Assembly: GCA_000526575.1 (NCBI GenBank)
Contig: JAGI01000002.1
Location: forward strand, 1,302,001-1,366,000
Length of the DNA: 64,000 nt
Source of the DNA: Clostridium sp. 12(A)
GTDB lineage: Bacteria > Bacillota > Clostridia > Lachnospirales > Lachnospiraceae
Direction of reading: 5' to 3'
Below are positions 63,286 through 64,000 of the stretch, in pieces. The position numbers and the translations under genes are program-made. The notes under the pieces were generated by a model, which was not told the origin of the DNA, made no database searches, and saw only the letters and a list, made by a program, of their open reading frames with translations. The stretch's first letter is position 1. The number at the start of each line of letters is the position of its first letter.

Positions 63286-63314
63286 AGCATAGCACTTAAA
63301 AAATAACAAGTCAA
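63286..63314 (-). promoter_or_regulatory. Promoter of the third chemoreceptor gene
   Basis: Minus strand: TTGACT, 17-bp spacer, TATGCT, about 95 bp before the start codon. Confidence 0.65.
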
Positions 63315-63387
63315 CACAGTAACCTGCATTTTATTATCAATATTTTAATGAAAAACAAGGACTATTAATAAGATAAGAAGAAATGCA

Positions 63388-63428
63388 TAAAAACAGATCC
63401 ACAGTTCATAAAAAAACTGTGGATCTGC
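63388..63428 (-). terminator. Terminator of the pirin gene
   Basis: CAGATCCACAGTT / AACTGTGGATCTG stem of 12-13 bp with a T5 tail on the minus strand, about 10 bp past the pirin stop. Confidence 0.85.
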
Positions 63429-63438
63429 CAAAGATTCA

Positions 63439-64000
63439 TTATTTGTGTTTGATAAATGTTCCTCTGCGAAGCTCATCAAATGCCAGGTCCAGTTCTTCCT
63501 GGGTATTCATGGCAATTGGCCCTCCCCAGGCAATGGGTTCATGAAGCGGCCTGCCGGAAAAGAGAATGAACCGAAGGTCTCTGCTTATTGAGGCTTTCAC
63601 CGTGATTTCATCTCCTTCCCCAAATAAAATGGCTGTTTTTTCAGGAATGTTCTGATCCTCAACTACGCCATCTCCCTGAATCAGGAAAATATAAACGGTT
63701 TCTTCGGAATTGGTTGGTAAGGTGATTTCCTCTCCTTTTGGAAGTTCTACATCATAGATGGTAGCAGGAATATGCTTTGGAGTTACCCCCTTTGCACCCT
63801 GAAAGCTTCCAGATAGTACTCCCACTGTGGCATTTCCACTTGGTACTCTTGGAATCATATCCTTTGTAATAGGAAGATACGCCGGATCCGCCATCTTTTC
63901 TTCCCGGGGTAGGTTAAGCCAAAGCTGCAGGCCCAGCATCTTCTCTGATGGCTGAGGCATCTCCTCATGGAGAATTCCGCTGCCTGCTGTCATCCACTGG
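63439..64000 (-). CDS. Pirin family protein, N-terminal part beyond the window
   Basis: The frame is open through the right edge; the visible part begins QWMTAGSGILHEEM, the middle of the pirin cupin with metal-binding His and Glu, and runs to the C-terminal cupin (HIPATIYDVELPKGEEI, FSGRPLHEPIAWGGP, MNTQEELDLAFDELRRG). Pirins are iron-binding cupins, some with quercetinase activity or regulatory roles; the role here is unknown. About 60 N-terminal residues are missing. Confidence 0.92.
   Translation of the reverse strand, partial: QWMTAGSGILHEEMPQPSEKMLGLQLWLNLPREEKMADPAYLPITKDMIPRVPSGNATVGVLSGSFQGAKGVTPKHIPATIYDVELPKGEEITLPTNSEETVYIFLIQGDGVVEDQNIPEKTAILFGEGDEITVKASISRDLRFILFSGRPLHEPIAWGGPIAMNTQEELDLAFDELRRGTFIKHK

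Overview
The window looks like chromosome of an anaerobic, motile, spore-forming member of the Lachnospiraceae (Clostridium cluster XIVa, Lacrimispora/Hungatella-like). This rests on an oxygen-sensitive class III ribonucleotide reductase, a desulfoferrodoxin-type superoxide reductase, a PdaA-type cortex deacetylase, a DUF4317 protein, a YesMN-type two-component system with a CUT1 sugar transporter, three large chemoreceptors and strong AGGAGG-type ribosome binding sites. It is an inference from gene content; there is no rRNA, and I saw no tRNA gene or CRISPR array.

Layout. 1-11.6 kb (minus strand): start of rpoD, then a tight run argF / small membrane protein / birA / mutY / lipid kinase behind a promoter carrying an ARG-box-like palindrome; a patatin-like phospholipase; an SPFH/NfeD pair; and MATE / nadE / TrmH-type methyltransferase. 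11.6-22.6 kb: an Rrf2 regulator divergent from the MATE gene; nrdD with a fused C-terminal thioredoxin-like domain and two NrdR-box-like sites over its promoter; the run scpA / scpB / dut / TPR lipoprotein / hflX; a phosphoesterase; a D,D-carboxypeptidase with cell-wall-binding repeats; and a NUDIX gene. 22.6-35.8 kb: a PAP2 enzyme, a MarR/hydrolase pair with matching palindromes, a glycosyltransferase, carbamate kinase, pdaA, a SulP transporter, a full-length FokI-like restriction enzyme with no methyltransferase beside it, an acyltransferase, DUF4317 and desulfoferrodoxin.

35.9-45.4 kb is a carbohydrate-uptake locus: an 809-residue protein of unknown family, two permeases (one broken by a homopolymer frameshift), a binding lipoprotein and a divergent YesN/YesM pair with direct repeats between them. 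45.4-49.7 kb is a TetR / ABC / ABC exporter unit with a doubled palindromic operator. 49.7-53.0 kb is an amino-acid ABC operon whose binding protein resembles the cysteine receptor CjaA. It is preceded by a 43-codon leader peptide with a run of five Cys codons and a terminator hairpin, which fits cysteine-controlled transcription attenuation of a cyst(e)ine importer. This is the most interesting system in the window.

53.2-63.2 kb holds three methyl-accepting chemotaxis proteins, interrupted by an AT-rich insert (about 57.6-61.0 kb) with a frameshifted tyrosine recombinase flanked by 20-bp inverted copies of a core-site-like sequence, a hairpin-rich leader, two GNAT acetyltransferases and a small four-helix membrane protein. 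A pirin gene runs off the right edge. Two independent frameshifts, each one A too many in an A-run, may be real or assembly errors and need reads to settle.
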